64,000 bases of DNA from Comamonadaceae bacterium (lineage in GTDB: Bacteria > Pseudomonadota > Gammaproteobacteria > Burkholderiales > Burkholderiaceae_C): contig CANFOQ010000011.1 in assembly GCA_947448745.1 (NCBI GenBank), positions 1 through 64,000 on the forward strand. The letters run 5' to 3'. A program made the translations under genes and the position numbers. The notes below the pieces were generated by a model. It was not told the origin of the DNA and ran no database searches. It saw nothing but the letters and a program-made list of their open reading frames with translations. Shown one piece after another: positions 1 to 10,370 of this stretch (its first letter is position 1; the number at the start of each line of letters is the position of its first letter).

Positions 1-153
1 GGCAGCGCAGACTTTGCAGCCGCCGCGTTGCCCCAGTTTTTGCAGACCCAGTGTTTCAATGTGATGTACCACGAGATCTTCAACGACCCTGAAAAGCACC
101 TGGTGTTCAACAAGCTGATGGCGTGGTTGGATCAGCGTTTTGCCAAGGCTTGA
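1..153 (+). CDS. Alpha/beta hydrolase, C-terminal fragment (5' end outside window)
   Basis: Frame 1 is open from the first base to a TGA and encodes the last 50 residues of a protein. The ending, with YHEIFNDPEK and then LMAWLDQR, resembles the C-terminus of lysophospholipase or monoacylglycerol lipase-type alpha/beta hydrolases, where the catalytic His sits in a HEI/HE-like context next to the final helix. The catalytic Ser and Asp would lie upstream of the window, so the substrate cannot be judged. It is convergent with rsmE. Confidence 0.6.
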   Translation, partial: GSADFAAAALPQFLQTQCFNVMYHEIFNDPEKHLVFNKLMAWLDQRFAKA

Positions 154-204
154 TCACGCTGCTTGAAGCTGTTCAGGTCAAGCGCAGGCTACTGGGGCGA
201 GGCC

Positions 205-933
205 TCAAAGCAATTGCGCCAACACCGCCAAGGGCGCCGTTTCTGCCCGCAACACCCTGGTGCCCAATTGCACCGGCACAAAGCCTTTGGCCACAGCCCA
301 GGCTTCTTCTTCAGCGCTTAAACCCCCTTCAGGCCCACTCAACAGCGTGAGCTTGGACGGTGGCGTGGCCCACAGGCTGCGCCATTCTTGCGCACCGGTT
401 TGAAACGACAACAAGACGCGCGGGTGGTCGGCGGCCTCTGGCAATGATTTCAACCAATCGACCAGCGACAGCGGTGCGTCAATCTGCGGCACCCGGTTGC
501 GCCCAGACTGTGCACACGCGGCTTGGGCAATGCCTTGCCAGTGCGCCACGCGTTTCAAGGCGCGTTCGCCGCTCAAGCGCAGCACCGTGTGTTGGGTGCT
601 CAAGGGCGTGAGGTGTGCCACGCCAAGCTCGGTGGCTTTTTCCACCAACCAATCCATGCGTTCGTTGGCCGGCATGCCCAAAGCGATGTGGGTTTCACAC
701 ACCGCTTCGCGTTCGTCGGTCTCGAGCGACAGGACCTCGACATCCACGGTGTGCTTGCCCATGTGCACCACCCGGGCGGTGTGGCTGCCGCCCATGCCGT
801 TGAACAAATTCAAACGGTCGCCAGGCTGCATGCGCAGCACCTGCACATGGCGGGCGGCTTCATCGGGCAGTTGAAAGCTGGTGCCGACTTGCAAGTCACA
901 AGCCGCGTGGATGCGTGGCGGTCGGTTGCTCAC
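205..933 (-). CDS. rsmE: 16S rRNA (uracil-1498-N3)-methyltransferase RsmE
   Basis: This 242-residue protein matches the usual RsmE length. RsmE methylates N3 of U1498 in 16S rRNA using SAM, in the cytoplasm. The SPOUT knot is visible near the C-terminus (LLSGPEGGLSAEE, then the ending VLRAETAPLAVLAQLL), and the central segment MDWLVEKATELGV is typical. I chose the GTG at 931-933 (VSNRPPRIHAAC...). It overlaps the TGA of the upstream kinase gene by 3 nt, which suggests translational coupling, and it gives the family length. A longer open frame upstream lies inside the kinase gene and is not credible. Confidence 0.92.
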   Translation of the reverse strand: MSNRPPRIHAACDLQVGTSFQLPDEAARHVQVLRMQPGDRLNLFNGMGGSHTARVVHMGKHTVDVEVLSLETDEREAVCETHIALGMPANERMDWLVEKATELGVAHLTPLSTQHTVLRLSGERALKRVAHWQGIAQAACAQSGRNRVPQIDAPLSLVDWLKSLPEAADHPRVLLSFQTGAQEWRSLWATPPSKLTLLSGPEGGLSAEEEAWAVAKGFVPVQLGTRVLRAETAPLAVLAQLL

Positions 934-2048
934 ACGCGACCAAACGCATAGCCGCTGACGGCTTGCTCGCCTTCGATCTGATCGAGCAAACGCAGCAAGG
1001 GGGTGAGTTCGCGGTAGCGGCTGGCGGTGGCCCGCATGTAGCCGATGAAGCGCGGCGTGTCGGCCAGGTATTTCGGTTTGCCGTCGCGCAGCGTCAGGCG
1101 GGCAAAGATGCCGGCCACTTTCAGGTGCCGTTGCAAACCCATCCACTCCACGGCGCGGTAAAAGGCGCCGAAATCGGAATGCCAGTCTTCGTGGTTCATG
1201 AACCCCAGAGCGCGTGCTTTTTCCCAATAGCGCACCGTGATGTCCAGGCAAAAGTCTTCGTCCCAGCTGGCAAAGGCGTCGCGCATCAGGCTGGCGATGT
1301 CATAGGTGATGGGCCCATGAACCGCATCTTGAAAATCCAGCACGCCCAAGCGATGTTCGGCGCTGTTGTCCGACACCATCAGGTTGCGCGGCATGAAGTC
1401 GCGGTGCACAAACACCTGGGGTGCCGCCAAGTTGTGGGCCACCAAGCGGTCAAACACGGTTTGCAGGCTTTGTTGTTGCTTGTCATCCAGCACCAACTGT
1501 TTGTACTGGGCCACGTACCAATCGGGGAAGAGTTGCAGCTCGCGGCGCAACAAAGCCTCGTCATAGGCGGGCAGCACGCCGGGCTTGGAGGCTTGTTGCC
1601 ACAACAACAGGGCGTCCACGGCTTGTTCAAACAAGGCTTGCCGTTGTGGCAGTTCAGCGTCGGCCAGCACCTGCATCATGGTCTGCGTGCCCAAGTCGTC
1701 CAACAGCATGAAGCCCTGGGGCTGGTCCCAGGCCAACACCTGCGGTGCCAGCAGACCGGCGTCGGTCATCAGCTTGGCGATGGTGACAAAGGGCTGTGCG
1801 TTTTCTTTGTCAGGTGGGGCATCCATCAGGATGAACGTGCCTTGAGCCCCATCCACTCGGAAGTAGCGGCGAAAGCTCGCGTCGGCCGAGGCCACCCGCA
1901 CCGAAGCGGGGTTCAAGCCATGCGTTGGGGCGATGGCCAAGAGCCAATCGGTGAAGGCTTGGCCGCGCGCGGCCTCAGACCAGCCCAAGGCGGCAACCGC
2001 GGCTTGGGGCGACAGCGCAGAGGCCGGGGTGGTGTGGGAGGTGCTCAT
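930..2048 (-). CDS. amgK: Phosphotransferase of the AmgK/aminoglycoside-kinase fold
   Basis: The 372-residue protein has the APH kinase core: HRDFMPRN at about residues 215-222 (catalytic Asp and Asn) and LDFQDA at 237-242 (metal-binding Asp). Its position divergent from lptD matches AmgK, the anomeric MurNAc/GlcNAc kinase of cell-wall recycling in pseudomonads and betaproteobacteria. The partner uridylyltransferase MurU is usually nearby but is not in this window, because rsmE follows directly. An ampG permease at 15.5 kb supports a recycling role. The start is the ATG at 2046-2048; a longer frame would overlap lptD. Confidence 0.78.
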   Translation of the reverse strand: MSTSHTTPASALSPQAAVAALGWSEAARGQAFTDWLLAIAPTHGLNPASVRVASADASFRRYFRVDGAQGTFILMDAPPDKENAQPFVTIAKLMTDAGLLAPQVLAWDQPQGFMLLDDLGTQTMMQVLADAELPQRQALFEQAVDALLLWQQASKPGVLPAYDEALLRRELQLFPDWYVAQYKQLVLDDKQQQSLQTVFDRLVAHNLAAPQVFVHRDFMPRNLMVSDNSAEHRLGVLDFQDAVHGPITYDIASLMRDAFASWDEDFCLDITVRYWEKARALGFMNHEDWHSDFGAFYRAVEWMGLQRHLKVAGIFARLTLRDGKPKYLADTPRFIGYMRATASRYRELTPLLRLLDQIEGEQAVSGYAFGRV

Positions 2049-2098
2049 GGATAATCCAAATTCTACAAACAGCGCTCTTGCCAGCGATTCCGTTCCCC

Positions 2099-4600
2099 AT
2101 GCGCATGCCTTTCCCCTTGTCGACGCTTGCAGGCTTGCTGCCATGGACGTGTCTTTGGGCGGCGCAGGCTTTGGCGCAAACGGGGCCGCAATTGCAAAGC
2201 GCCGAGCAACTGCAAAGCCTGGACAACCCGCCCAGCACCCAAGCCGTGTTGCCAGCTGCGGCCAACAACACCCCTCCACTCCAACTCAAGCCCAGTGGCA
2301 GCTTGACCGAAAACCTTTCGGCCCAGGACAAAGAAAAACAACCCACGTATGTGCAAAGCGACCAGGTGCAAGGCCGCTCGGATTTGAACGTGCAGTTGCA
2401 AGGCAGCGTGGTGCTGCGCCGTGGCGACACCTTGATCCGTGCCGATCGCTTGGACTATGACCAGGTGACCGACCAGGTGAAAGCCGCTGGTCATGTGTAC
2501 ATGAACCGCGCGGGTAACCGTTATGAGGGCGACTACCTGGACCTGCAGTTGGACGCATTGAACGGCTTCGTGCTGCAACCCCGTTACCAAATTTTGCGCG
2601 GCACCGGCCACGGTCAAGCCGAGCGCATGGACTTTGTGGATGACAAGCGGTCGGCGGCGAAAAAAGCCACCTACACCACCTGCACCCGCAAGCCTGGGCC
2701 GTCCTGGTATCCCGATTGGATGATGACGGCCGATCACATCAGTTTTGACATCGACCAAAACGAGGGCGTCGCCAAAGGCGCGGTGTTGCGGTTTTTGGGC
2801 GCGCCCATTTTGCCGGTCAGCGAGTTCAGTTTTCCTTTGACGCCAGAGCGCAAATCGGGCTTTTTGCCGCCGGTGTTTGGGGTGGACAGTTTGGGTGGCA
2901 TTGAAATGAGCTTGCCCTACTACCTGAACCTGGCCCCGAATCGCGACTTGACCGTGACCGCCACGCCCATGACCCAGCGCGGCGTGAAGTTCAGAAACGA
3001 GTTCAGGTACATGGAGCGGGCCTTGCCCTTGCCGCCGTTTCAGGGCACCTCGCGCTTGGAGCTGATGCCGATCGATGATTTGCGTGGCCAAGCGCGCTGG
3101 GGTTTCAGCCACAACCACACGGGCTGGGGCGACGTGAGCCAACCGATTGGCTTGAGCTTCAACATCAACCGCGTGAGTGATTACAACTACTGGCGGGACT
3201 TCGCCTCGACCACCGGCGACCCGCTGGCGCAACGCATCTTGCCCAACTCTGCCAACATGACCTGGGCCCGCGGCACACTGACCACTGGCGTCAGTGTCTT
3301 GAAGTGGCAAACCATGCAAGACCCCGATCCCGCGGCCTCGATCGCCTCGCCGTTTGACCGCATGCCCCAACTCAACGCCAATTATTTGCGCGCCGATTTA
3401 CCCGGCGGCTTCGATTGGAACCTGGCCGGTGAGTTGACCCGCTTCACGGTCGACCGCTCCACCTATTGCACTTACAACCCAGGCAGCGCTTACTGCTACC
3501 AACCGAATGCCGCCCGCATGGTGGTGCAGAACCAATTGTCACGACCCGTTTTGGTGCCCTATGGCTACTTGACACCCAAGCTGATGTTGCAAGCGCGGCA
3601 GTACCAGTATGAAAACAATTACAAAGGGATTTATGGCGACCGCAGCCAGTCCAGTTTGTCCGAGGGTGTGGCCGTGCCCACCTTCAGCCTGGACACGGGC
3701 GCGGTGCTGGAGCGGCGCACCAACTTGTTTGGCAACGATTGGACGCAAACCTTGGAGCCTCGGGCCTTCTATGTGTACACCCCGTTCCGAGACCAAAACG
3801 ACTTGCCCAATTACGACACCGGCTTCAACGACTTCAACTTCGCCACCGTGTTCACCGAGAACGCGTTTTCTGGCGCCGACCGTATTTCGGACAGCCACAC
3901 CTTCACCATCGGCGCGACCTCGCGCTTGATCAACCCCGACACCGGCGCGGAAGGGGCGCGCTTTGGCTTGGCACAGCGTCTGCGCTTGAGTGACCAGCGC
4001 GTGTTGCTGACCACCAAGGACACACCGATCTCGGGCACCTTCAGCGACATCTTGGCCGGTGCCAGCCTGTACCTGACACCCCGTTTGTCGCTCGACAGCA
4101 TGGTGCAATACAACCAAGAGTTGAACCTGTCGGAAAAATACTCATTGGGTGCACGCCTGAGTCCGACCAGTTACCGCACCGTCACCGCCGCTTACCGTTA
4201 CCAGCGCCAATCCTCAGAAACCGTGGATGTGTCTTGGCAATGGCCGATCAACGACTTGTGGGCCGACTTTGGTGTCGATGCGCAACAAGGCAAAGGATTG
4301 GGCGAGAACCGCTGGTTCAGCTTGGGCCGCATGAACTACAGCATGCTCGAGAAGCGCTTGGTGGAATCGATGCTGGGTTTTGAATACGATGCAGGCTGTT
4401 GGGTGGCGCGGTACGCCATGACGCGCACCCAAATCTCTTCAGACACCGCCACCACCCGCTTGATGTTCCAATTGGAGTTCAATGATTTTTCCCGTTTGGG
4501 CGTGGGCGCTCTGTCCTCGGTCCAAGACAATATCTCGCGCTACCAGAACCTGCGCGAACCCTTGAAATTCACCCCCAGCCGATTTGGTCAATATGAATGA
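2099..4600 (+). CDS. lptD: LPS-assembly outer-membrane protein LptD
   Basis: About 833 residues with an N-terminal export signal, a short linker, then the OstA/LptA-like jelly-roll (DQVQGRSDLNVQLQGSVVLRRG, with DRLDYDQVTDQVKAAGHVY after it), and a long LptD beta-barrel. LptD with LptE inserts lipopolysaccharide into the outer leaflet. Cys pairs expected for LptD disulfides are present (YTTCTRK, STYCTY, SAYCYQ, DAGCWV). Candidate starts are ATG 2099 and ATG 2105; a TTG at 2078 is also open but less likely. No strong ribosome site is visible. It is the first gene of lptD-surA-rsmA, the conserved envelope/ribosome gene order. Confidence 0.95.
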   Translation: MRMPFPLSTLAGLLPWTCLWAAQALAQTGPQLQSAEQLQSLDNPPSTQAVLPAAANNTPPLQLKPSGSLTENLSAQDKEKQPTYVQSDQVQGRSDLNVQLQGSVVLRRGDTLIRADRLDYDQVTDQVKAAGHVYMNRAGNRYEGDYLDLQLDALNGFVLQPRYQILRGTGHGQAERMDFVDDKRSAAKKATYTTCTRKPGPSWYPDWMMTADHISFDIDQNEGVAKGAVLRFLGAPILPVSEFSFPLTPERKSGFLPPVFGVDSLGGIEMSLPYYLNLAPNRDLTVTATPMTQRGVKFRNEFRYMERALPLPPFQGTSRLELMPIDDLRGQARWGFSHNHTGWGDVSQPIGLSFNINRVSDYNYWRDFASTTGDPLAQRILPNSANMTWARGTLTTGVSVLKWQTMQDPDPAASIASPFDRMPQLNANYLRADLPGGFDWNLAGELTRFTVDRSTYCTYNPGSAYCYQPNAARMVVQNQLSRPVLVPYGYLTPKLMLQARQYQYENNYKGIYGDRSQSSLSEGVAVPTFSLDTGAVLERRTNLFGNDWTQTLEPRAFYVYTPFRDQNDLPNYDTGFNDFNFATVFTENAFSGADRISDSHTFTIGATSRLINPDTGAEGARFGLAQRLRLSDQRVLLTTKDTPISGTFSDILAGASLYLTPRLSLDSMVQYNQELNLSEKYSLGARLSPTSYRTVTAAYRYQRQSSETVDVSWQWPINDLWADFGVDAQQGKGLGENRWFSLGRMNYSMLEKRLVESMLGFEYDAGCWVARYAMTRTQISSDTATTRLMFQLEFNDFSRLGVGALSSVQDNISRYQNLREPLKFTPSRFGQYE

Positions 4601-6005
4601 ACGCCGTTTGCAAGCCCCTTTGAAACACACCCTGTGGGGCGTGTTGGTCCTGACCTGTTTCCTGACCCCGTGGGCCTGGTCGCAAACCCTGAAACCCTCG
4701 CAACCCCTGCCATCGAAATCCAGCAGCGGCTTGAGCGTGCGCAACCCCGCCGCCGCCTTGGCCACCATCACGTTGGAGGACAACGCGCCCAAAGCCCTGG
4801 ACTTCATCGTCGCCGTGGTTGACAACGAACCGATCACCAACCTCGAGGTGAACCGCTTGGTGGCATTGGCCGATCCATCGGCCGCCAAAATGAACCGCAG
4901 TGCCTTGTTGCTCGAAGCCTTGGAAACCTTGATCGATGAAACCGCCCAATTGAACGTCGCACGACAAGCCGGCATCCAAGTGCCGCCGGATGAACTCGAG
5001 CAAGCCGTGAACGGCACGGCGCAGCGCAACCAAATCAGCGTCGATGAAATGCGCCAACGCTTGAAGCAGCAAGGCGTGTCATGGGAGCAGTACCGCAGTC
5101 AGATCCGGCGGCAAATCATGTTGCAACGGGTGCGCGAGCGCGAGGTGAGCGGGCGCATCAAGATCCAAGACTTCGAAGTGGACGCTTTTTTGCGCGAACA
5201 AAGCCAGACCAATGGTGGCAAACCGGCCGACATCCACATCGCCCACATCTTGTTGGCGGTGCCCGAAAAAGCCAGCGGTGACGAGGTGGCGCAGTTGCTC
5301 ACCAAGGCCGAGGACCTGTTGAAAAAAATCAAGGCGGGCCAAGACTTTGGCAAGCTGGCCGCGCAGTATTCGCAAGCCCCGGACCGCAACAATGGCGGTC
5401 AACTGGGCTTGCGCAGCCCCGAGCGCTACCCCAGTTTGTTCGCCGATGCGGTCAAAGGCTTGGCGGTGGGCGAAGTCACAGGCCCGGTGCGCTCTGGCGC
5501 CGGTTTTCATTTGCTCAAACTGGTCGAGCGGCGCAGTGCGGGCGACCTGCCTTCCACGGTCACCCAAACCCATGCGCGGCATATTTTGTTGCGCCCCGGC
5601 GGCAAGCTCAGCCAAGACGCGGCCCGCGCGCAACTCACCAGTTTCAAGAAACAAGTGGAAACCGGTTTGGCCAAGTTTGAAGACTTGGCCCGCGCCCACT
5701 CGCAAGACGGCAGCGCCGAACAAGGCGGCGACCTGGGCTGGGCCAACCCCGGCATGATGGTCCCCGAGTTTGAAGCCGCCATGGCCAAACTGTCGCCCGG
5801 CCAAGTGGGGGACCCCTTGGTGTCGCGTTTTGGCGTGCACCTGATTCAGGTGTTGGAGCGCCGTGAAGCGCCGTTGAGCGTGCGTGACCAACAAAACCTG
5901 GCACGCAACGTGTTGCGCGAGCGCAAGTTTGACGAGGCTTTCAAGAACTGGGAACGCGAAGTGCGCGGCCGCGCGTATGTGGAATACCGTGAAACGCCGC
6001 AATAA
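4593..6005 (+). CDS. surA: Periplasmic chaperone/peptidyl-prolyl isomerase SurA
   Basis: The 470-residue exported protein has an N-terminal chaperone domain followed by two parvulin domains, seen at IHIAHILLAVPE and at THARHILLRPGG. SurA escorts beta-barrel proteins, including LptD, across the periplasm. The ATG at 4593 overlaps the end of lptD by 8 nt, so the two are probably translated together. The signal-peptide region is somewhat long, with an N-terminal basic stretch (MNERRLQAPLKH) before the hydrophobic segment. An in-frame TTG at 4584 is less likely. Confidence 0.95.
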   Translation: MNERRLQAPLKHTLWGVLVLTCFLTPWAWSQTLKPSQPLPSKSSSGLSVRNPAAALATITLEDNAPKALDFIVAVVDNEPITNLEVNRLVALADPSAAKMNRSALLLEALETLIDETAQLNVARQAGIQVPPDELEQAVNGTAQRNQISVDEMRQRLKQQGVSWEQYRSQIRRQIMLQRVREREVSGRIKIQDFEVDAFLREQSQTNGGKPADIHIAHILLAVPEKASGDEVAQLLTKAEDLLKKIKAGQDFGKLAAQYSQAPDRNNGGQLGLRSPERYPSLFADAVKGLAVGEVTGPVRSGAGFHLLKLVERRSAGDLPSTVTQTHARHILLRPGGKLSQDAARAQLTSFKKQVETGLAKFEDLARAHSQDGSAEQGGDLGWANPGMMVPEFEAAMAKLSPGQVGDPLVSRFGVHLIQVLERREAPLSVRDQQNLARNVLRERKFDEAFKNWEREVRGRAYVEYRETPQ

Positions 6006-6017
6006 GCGGGCCGTCTG

Positions 6018-6791
6018 ATGGCGCAGCACCACGCCCGCAAACGCTTTGGGCAACACTTCTTGACCGATGGCGCAGTCATCGACCAGATCGTGCAAGCCAT
6101 CGCGCCCCTGCCTGGCGACGCCATGGTCGAAATCGGCCCCGGCTTGGCCGCCATGACGCAGCCCTTGGTGGAGCGCTTGGGCCACTTGAACGTGATTGAA
6201 CTCGACCGTGATTTGGCCCTGCGTTTGCGCCAGCACCCACAGTTGCAGGTGACCGAGGCAGATGTGCTCACGGTGGACTTCACAGCGTTGGCGGCCTCTT
6301 TGAACACCCAGCAGTTGCGCGTGGTCGGCAACCTGCCCTACAACATCTCCACGCCCATTTTGTTTCACCTGCTCGACCATGTGGCGGTGGTGAAAGACCA
6401 GCACTTCATGCTGCAAAAAGAAGTGGTCGAGCGCATGGTGGCCGCACCCTCCACCGCCAACTACGGCCGCTTGAGCGTGATGCTGCAATGGCGTTACGAC
6501 ATGGAGATGGTGTTGTTGGTGGGGCCGCAAGCCTTCGATCCGCCGCCGCGCGTGGACAGCGCCGTGGTGCGCATGACACCTTGGCCGCAACCCGCCGACG
6601 TGCCGCTGAAGCTGTTGAGCGAGTTGGTGCAAGTCGCCTTCAGCCAGCGGCGTAAATTGCTGCGCCACACCTTGGGCCAGTGGTTGGAAGCCCGTGCATT
6701 CAGCGGGGTGTTTGATGTGAAACGCCGCGCCGAAGAAGTGGCGGTGGCGGAGTATGTGGCGCTGGCGCAGGCGCTGACATCCAAGGCCTGA
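6018..6791 (+). CDS. rsmA: 16S rRNA dimethyladenosine transferase RsmA (KsgA)
   Basis: The 257-residue protein has the family pattern: start [18 protein letters not shown] motif [11 protein letters not shown], and catalytic NLPYNIST. RsmA dimethylates the two adjacent adenines A1518 and A1519 near the 3' end of 16S rRNA and acts as a late 30S assembly checkpoint. It follows surA after 12 nt in the same operon, as in many proteobacteria. The start is ATG 6018. Confidence 0.96.
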   Translation: MAQHHARKRFGQHFLTDGAVIDQIVQAIAPLPGDAMVEIGPGLAAMTQPLVERLGHLNVIELDRDLALRLRQHPQLQVTEADVLTVDFTALAASLNTQQLRVVGNLPYNISTPILFHLLDHVAVVKDQHFMLQKEVVERMVAAPSTANYGRLSVMLQWRYDMEMVLLVGPQAFDPPPRVDSAVVRMTPWPQPADVPLKLLSELVQVAFSQRRKLLRHTLGQWLEARAFSGVFDVKRRAEEVAVAEYVALAQALTSKA

Positions 6792-6819
6792 CGCGATTTT
6801 GAAATGAAGCGTGCGGGGT

Positions 6820-8430
6820 TTACGCGGCCCAGCGGGCCAAGTCTTTCAGCAAGGTTTCGCGCATCTCGCGCTTCATCAATTTGCCGTTGGCGTTGCGCGG
6901 CAAGGGCGTGTGGCTGAGCGTGAAACTCTCGGGCACTTTTTCGCGCGACAAGCGGCTGCTGCAAAAGCGGCTGAGCTCGTCATCCGTGGCGTCTTGGCGC
7001 AGCGACACAAACGCATGCACCCGCTCGCCCAACACCGGGCAGGGCTTGGCAACGATGGCGCATTCGGCCACGGCGGGGTGTTCGTAAAGCGTGTTCTCCA
7101 CCTCGATGCAATAAATTTTGTAGCCGCCGCGGTTGAGCATGTCCTTTTTGCGGTCGAGGATCCGCACATAGCCCTCGGCGTCGATGCTGCCCATGTCGCC
7201 GGACTTCCAAAAACCATCGACAAATTCTTGGGATGTGGCCTCGGGGTTGTGCCAGTAACCGGCCACCACCATCGGGCCTTTGATCCAAATTTCGCCCATC
7301 TCACCAGCGGCCAGTTCGTGGCCGTCGTCATCCACCACTTTCATCTCGGCGCAGGGCACCGGCACGCCCACGGTGTCGTTGTGGGTTGCTGTTTCGCCCG
7401 GCGGCATCATGGTGGCGGGCGAGGTGGTTTCGGTCGCGCCATAGCAGTTCATCAGCACCAACTGCGGCAGCTTGTGGGCCAGCGCGTCGATGCTGGCCAC
7501 GGGCATCGGTGCGCCGCCATAAGCCCCCACGCGCCACGCGCTCAGGTCGAGCGTGGCGAACTGGTCTTTCAGCAGGCACAGGTTGTACATGGCCGGCACC
7601 ATCAGGCTGTGCGTCATGCGTTCGCGCACCGCCAAGTCCAAAAACAAAGGCGCTTTGAAGGCGGGCAAGATGACCAATTTGCCCGCGGCGTGCAGCAGGG
7701 TGGTGACCAGCGCCACCAGGCCGGTGACGTGGCTCAGCGGCACGGCGGCGATGCTGCAGTCCTGTGGCCCCAGGCCCATGCCGACTTGGAAATGCATGCA
7801 GGAATGCACCACGCCGAAGTGGCTGAGCATCGCGCCCTTGGGCCGCCCCGTGGTGCCCGAGGTGTACAAAATCACCACCGTGTCTTCTTCTTGCACCGGC
7901 GCGGCATGCGTCAGGGGCGCATCGGCCAACAGGCTGTCAAAGTCCAGTGCGTCGGGGCAGCCGTCAAAACTCACGCGCCATTGCAAACCCGGCAAGCTGT
8001 TTTTTTCAGGCAAGACAGCGTGCAATTCGGCGTCGTGCACCAACAGCCGTGCCCCGCAATGCTCAAGCATGTAGTGCAGGCCGGGTGTTTGTTCGCGAAT
8101 GCTCAAGGGCACGGTGATCGCGCCCAAGCGGGTGGCGGCCAGCAGGCACAGCACGAACTCGATGCGGTTGCTCAGCAGCAGCGCCACGCGGTCGCCGGCT
8201 TGCAGGCCCAGCGTTTGCCAGCCTGCCGCCAAGCGGCCCACCAGTTGGTCGAGAGCGAGGTAGGTCAGGCGCGTGTCGTTGCAGACCAGTGCCGTGCCCT
8301 GCGGGTTGCTCGCCACGGCGTTGTCAAGCAAGGCATGCAGGCTGCGCGGGCGCGGCGTGAAGCAGCGCAGGTTGCGCTGGAAATGCGTTTCAGGGGAGAT
8401 CGTCGGCCAGTGCATTGCAGCGCGTGTCAT
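6820..8430 (-). CDS. AMP-dependent acyl-CoA synthetase/ligase (ANL superfamily)
   Basis: The 536-residue ANL enzyme is complete. It has the P-loop-like ILYTSGTTGRPKGAM, the YGATETTSPATMMPPG core, the hinge SGDMGSIDAEGYVRILDRKKD, and the catalytic lysine region LPRNANGKLMKREM. It should activate a carboxylic acid as the acyl-AMP and transfer it to CoA. The acid cannot be named from sequence; medium/long-chain fatty or aromatic acids are possible. It lies 18 nt downstream of pckG on the same strand, so the two may share a transcript, although that pairing has no obvious pathway logic. Confidence 0.88.
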   Translation of the reverse strand: MTRAAMHWPTISPETHFQRNLRCFTPRPRSLHALLDNAVASNPQGTALVCNDTRLTYLALDQLVGRLAAGWQTLGLQAGDRVALLLSNRIEFVLCLLAATRLGAITVPLSIREQTPGLHYMLEHCGARLLVHDAELHAVLPEKNSLPGLQWRVSFDGCPDALDFDSLLADAPLTHAAPVQEEDTVVILYTSGTTGRPKGAMLSHFGVVHSCMHFQVGMGLGPQDCSIAAVPLSHVTGLVALVTTLLHAAGKLVILPAFKAPLFLDLAVRERMTHSLMVPAMYNLCLLKDQFATLDLSAWRVGAYGGAPMPVASIDALAHKLPQLVLMNCYGATETTSPATMMPPGETATHNDTVGVPVPCAEMKVVDDDGHELAAGEMGEIWIKGPMVVAGYWHNPEATSQEFVDGFWKSGDMGSIDAEGYVRILDRKKDMLNRGGYKIYCIEVENTLYEHPAVAECAIVAKPCPVLGERVHAFVSLRQDATDDELSRFCSSRLSREKVPESFTLSHTPLPRNANGKLMKREMRETLLKDLARWAA

Positions 8431-8448
8431 GGCAGCTGGCCGCGATCG

Positions 8449-10299
8449 TCAGGCCGCCAAGCGCTGGGCGATGGCGGCTTTGGTGGCGGGCAACTCGGGC
8501 GGCAAGTGGTGCGCGAGTTGCTCGAACAGCGCTTCGTGCAATTTCAACTCTTCCACCCAAGCGGCGTTGTCCACGTGCGTGACGGTGTTGAACTGCTCGG
8601 CGCTGAAGCTCAGGCCCGTCCAGTTCAATTCGTTGTAGTTGGGGCTGATGCCGAAGACGTTTTCAGCGCCTTTGGCGCCGCCTTCAATGCGGTCGATCAT
8701 CCATTTCAAAACACGCATGTTTTCACCGTAACCGGGCCAGACAAATTGGCCGTCTTCGCCTTTGCGGAACCAGTTGACGCAGTAAATGGCCGGTAACTTG
8801 GCGCCGCTGGCTTGCAACTGCTGGCCCAGCTTCAACCAGTGTTGGAAATAGTCGCTCATGTTGTAGCCCATGAAGGGCAGCATGGCGAAGGGGTCGCGGC
8901 GCACCACGCCTTGTTGGCCGGCCGCAGCAGCCGTGGTTTCCGAGCCCATGGTGGCGGCCATGTAGACGCCTTCCACCCAGTTGCGGGCTTCGGTGACCAG
9001 GGGCACGGTGGTCGAGCGGCGACCGCCAAAAATGAAGGCGTCGATGGTGACACCCGCGGGGTCGTCCCAGGCGCTGTCGAGGGCGGGGTTGTTGGTGGCG
9101 GCCACCGTGAAGCGGGCGTTCGGGTGTGCGGCTTTGGCGCCGGTTTCTTTGGCGATGGCCGGGGTCCAGTCTTGGCCTTGCCAGTCGATGCAATGCGCGG
9201 GCGCGTCGCTCATGCCTTCCCACCAAACATCGCCGTCGTCGGTCAGCGCCACGTTGGTGAAGATCACGTCGCGGTCCAGGCTGGCCATGCAGTTCGGGTT
9301 GGTCAAGGTGTTGGTGCCCGGGGCCACGCCAAAGTAACCGGCTTCGGGGTTGATGGCACGCAGGCGGCCGTCAGCACCTGGTTTGATCCAAGCGATGTCG
9401 TCACCGATGGTGGTGACTTTCCAGCCCGGCATGCCCGCGGGCGGGATCAGCATGGCGAAATTGGTTTTGCCACAGGCGCTGGGGAAGGCCGCGGCCACGT
9501 GGTATTTTTGGCCCTCGGGGTTGGTGACGCCCAGAATCAGCATGTGCTCGGCCAACCAGCCTTGGTCGCGGCCCATGTTGGAGGCGATGCGCAGTGCAAA
9601 GCATTTTTTGCCCAACAGCGCATTGCCGCCGTAGCCCGAGCCGTAAGACCAGATTTCGCGGGTCTCGGGGTAATGCACGATGTACTTGGTTTTGTTGCAC
9701 GGCCAGCTGACATCTTTGTCGCCTGCTTTCAAAGGCGCGCCCACGGTGTGCACGCAGGGCACGAACTCGCCGTGCTCGCCCAACACCTCATACACGGCTT
9801 GGCCCATGCGGGTCATGATCTTCATGTTGACCGCCACGTAGGCGCTGTCGGACAACTCGATACCGATGTGGGCGATCGGGCTGCCCAAGGGGCCCATGGA
9901 AAACGGCACCACGTACATGGTGCGACCAGCCATGCAGCCGTCAAAGAGCGGTTGTAGGGTTTGGCGCATCTCGGCTGGGGCCATCCAGTTGTTGGTCGGG
10001 CCGGCGTTTTCTTTGTGTTCTGAGCAGATGTAGGTGCGGTCTTCCACGCGGGCCACGTCCGAGGGGTCGGAGCAGGCCAAGAAGGAGTTGGGGCGCTTGG
10101 ACGGGCTGAGTTTTTTGAAGGTGCCCGCATCCACCAAGTCTTGGCAGAGCTGTTGGTATTCGGCCTGGCTGCCGTCGCACCAATGCACCGCGGCCGGTTT
10201 GCACAAGGCCACCATGTCGGCGACCCAAGCGATGAGTTTTTGGTTTTTCACGAACGATGGGGCAGTGAGCCCCGCGCCTGCATGGGCGGTGGTTGTCAT
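8449..10299 (-). CDS. pckG: GTP-type phosphoenolpyruvate carboxykinase
   Basis: The 616-residue protein has the GTP-PEPCK kinase loop [13 protein letters not shown], with downstream metal- and oxaloacetate-binding segments such as [13 protein letters not shown] and [17 protein letters not shown]. The enzyme interconverts oxaloacetate and phosphoenolpyruvate and is the main gluconeogenic entry point in this type of organism. ATG 10297-10299 is preceded by a good ribosome site (taggagact). A 12-bp hairpin sits in the leader at 10332-10358. Confidence 0.97.
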   Translation of the reverse strand: MTTTAHAGAGLTAPSFVKNQKLIAWVADMVALCKPAAVHWCDGSQAEYQQLCQDLVDAGTFKKLSPSKRPNSFLACSDPSDVARVEDRTYICSEHKENAGPTNNWMAPAEMRQTLQPLFDGCMAGRTMYVVPFSMGPLGSPIAHIGIELSDSAYVAVNMKIMTRMGQAVYEVLGEHGEFVPCVHTVGAPLKAGDKDVSWPCNKTKYIVHYPETREIWSYGSGYGGNALLGKKCFALRIASNMGRDQGWLAEHMLILGVTNPEGQKYHVAAAFPSACGKTNFAMLIPPAGMPGWKVTTIGDDIAWIKPGADGRLRAINPEAGYFGVAPGTNTLTNPNCMASLDRDVIFTNVALTDDGDVWWEGMSDAPAHCIDWQGQDWTPAIAKETGAKAAHPNARFTVAATNNPALDSAWDDPAGVTIDAFIFGGRRSTTVPLVTEARNWVEGVYMAATMGSETTAAAAGQQGVVRRDPFAMLPFMGYNMSDYFQHWLKLGQQLQASGAKLPAIYCVNWFRKGEDGQFVWPGYGENMRVLKWMIDRIEGGAKGAENVFGISPNYNELNWTGLSFSAEQFNTVTHVDNAAWVEELKLHEALFEQLAHHLPPELPATKAAIAQRLAA

Positions 10300-10331
10300 T
10301 TCAGTCTCCTAAGCTTCAATTGATTCAGCGC

Positions 10332-10358
10332 AAACACCTGGGGCGGCCCCAAGTGTTT
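10332..10358 (-). promoter_or_regulatory. Strong hairpin in the pckG leader
   Basis: AAACACCTGGGG and CCCCAAGTGTTT face each other across a 3-nt loop, forming a 12-bp stem with one C-A mismatch that becomes a G-U wobble on the pckG-sense strand. No U-run follows on either strand, so it is not a standard terminator. It lies about 33 nt upstream of the pckG start and could be a leader structure or a protein-binding palindrome. Function is inferred only. Confidence 0.5.
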
Positions 10359-10370
10359 CAGCAAAGCCAA

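Noticed and set aside
915-2054. 379-residue plus-strand open frame
   Set aside because: It is the antisense shadow of the rsmE/amgK genes; His/Gln/Gly-rich translation with no family pattern.
6811-8796. 661-residue plus-strand open frame
   Set aside because: Lies wholly opposite the acyl-CoA ligase and pckG genes; the translation is low-complexity and His/Gln/Ala-rich, as expected of high-GC antisense.
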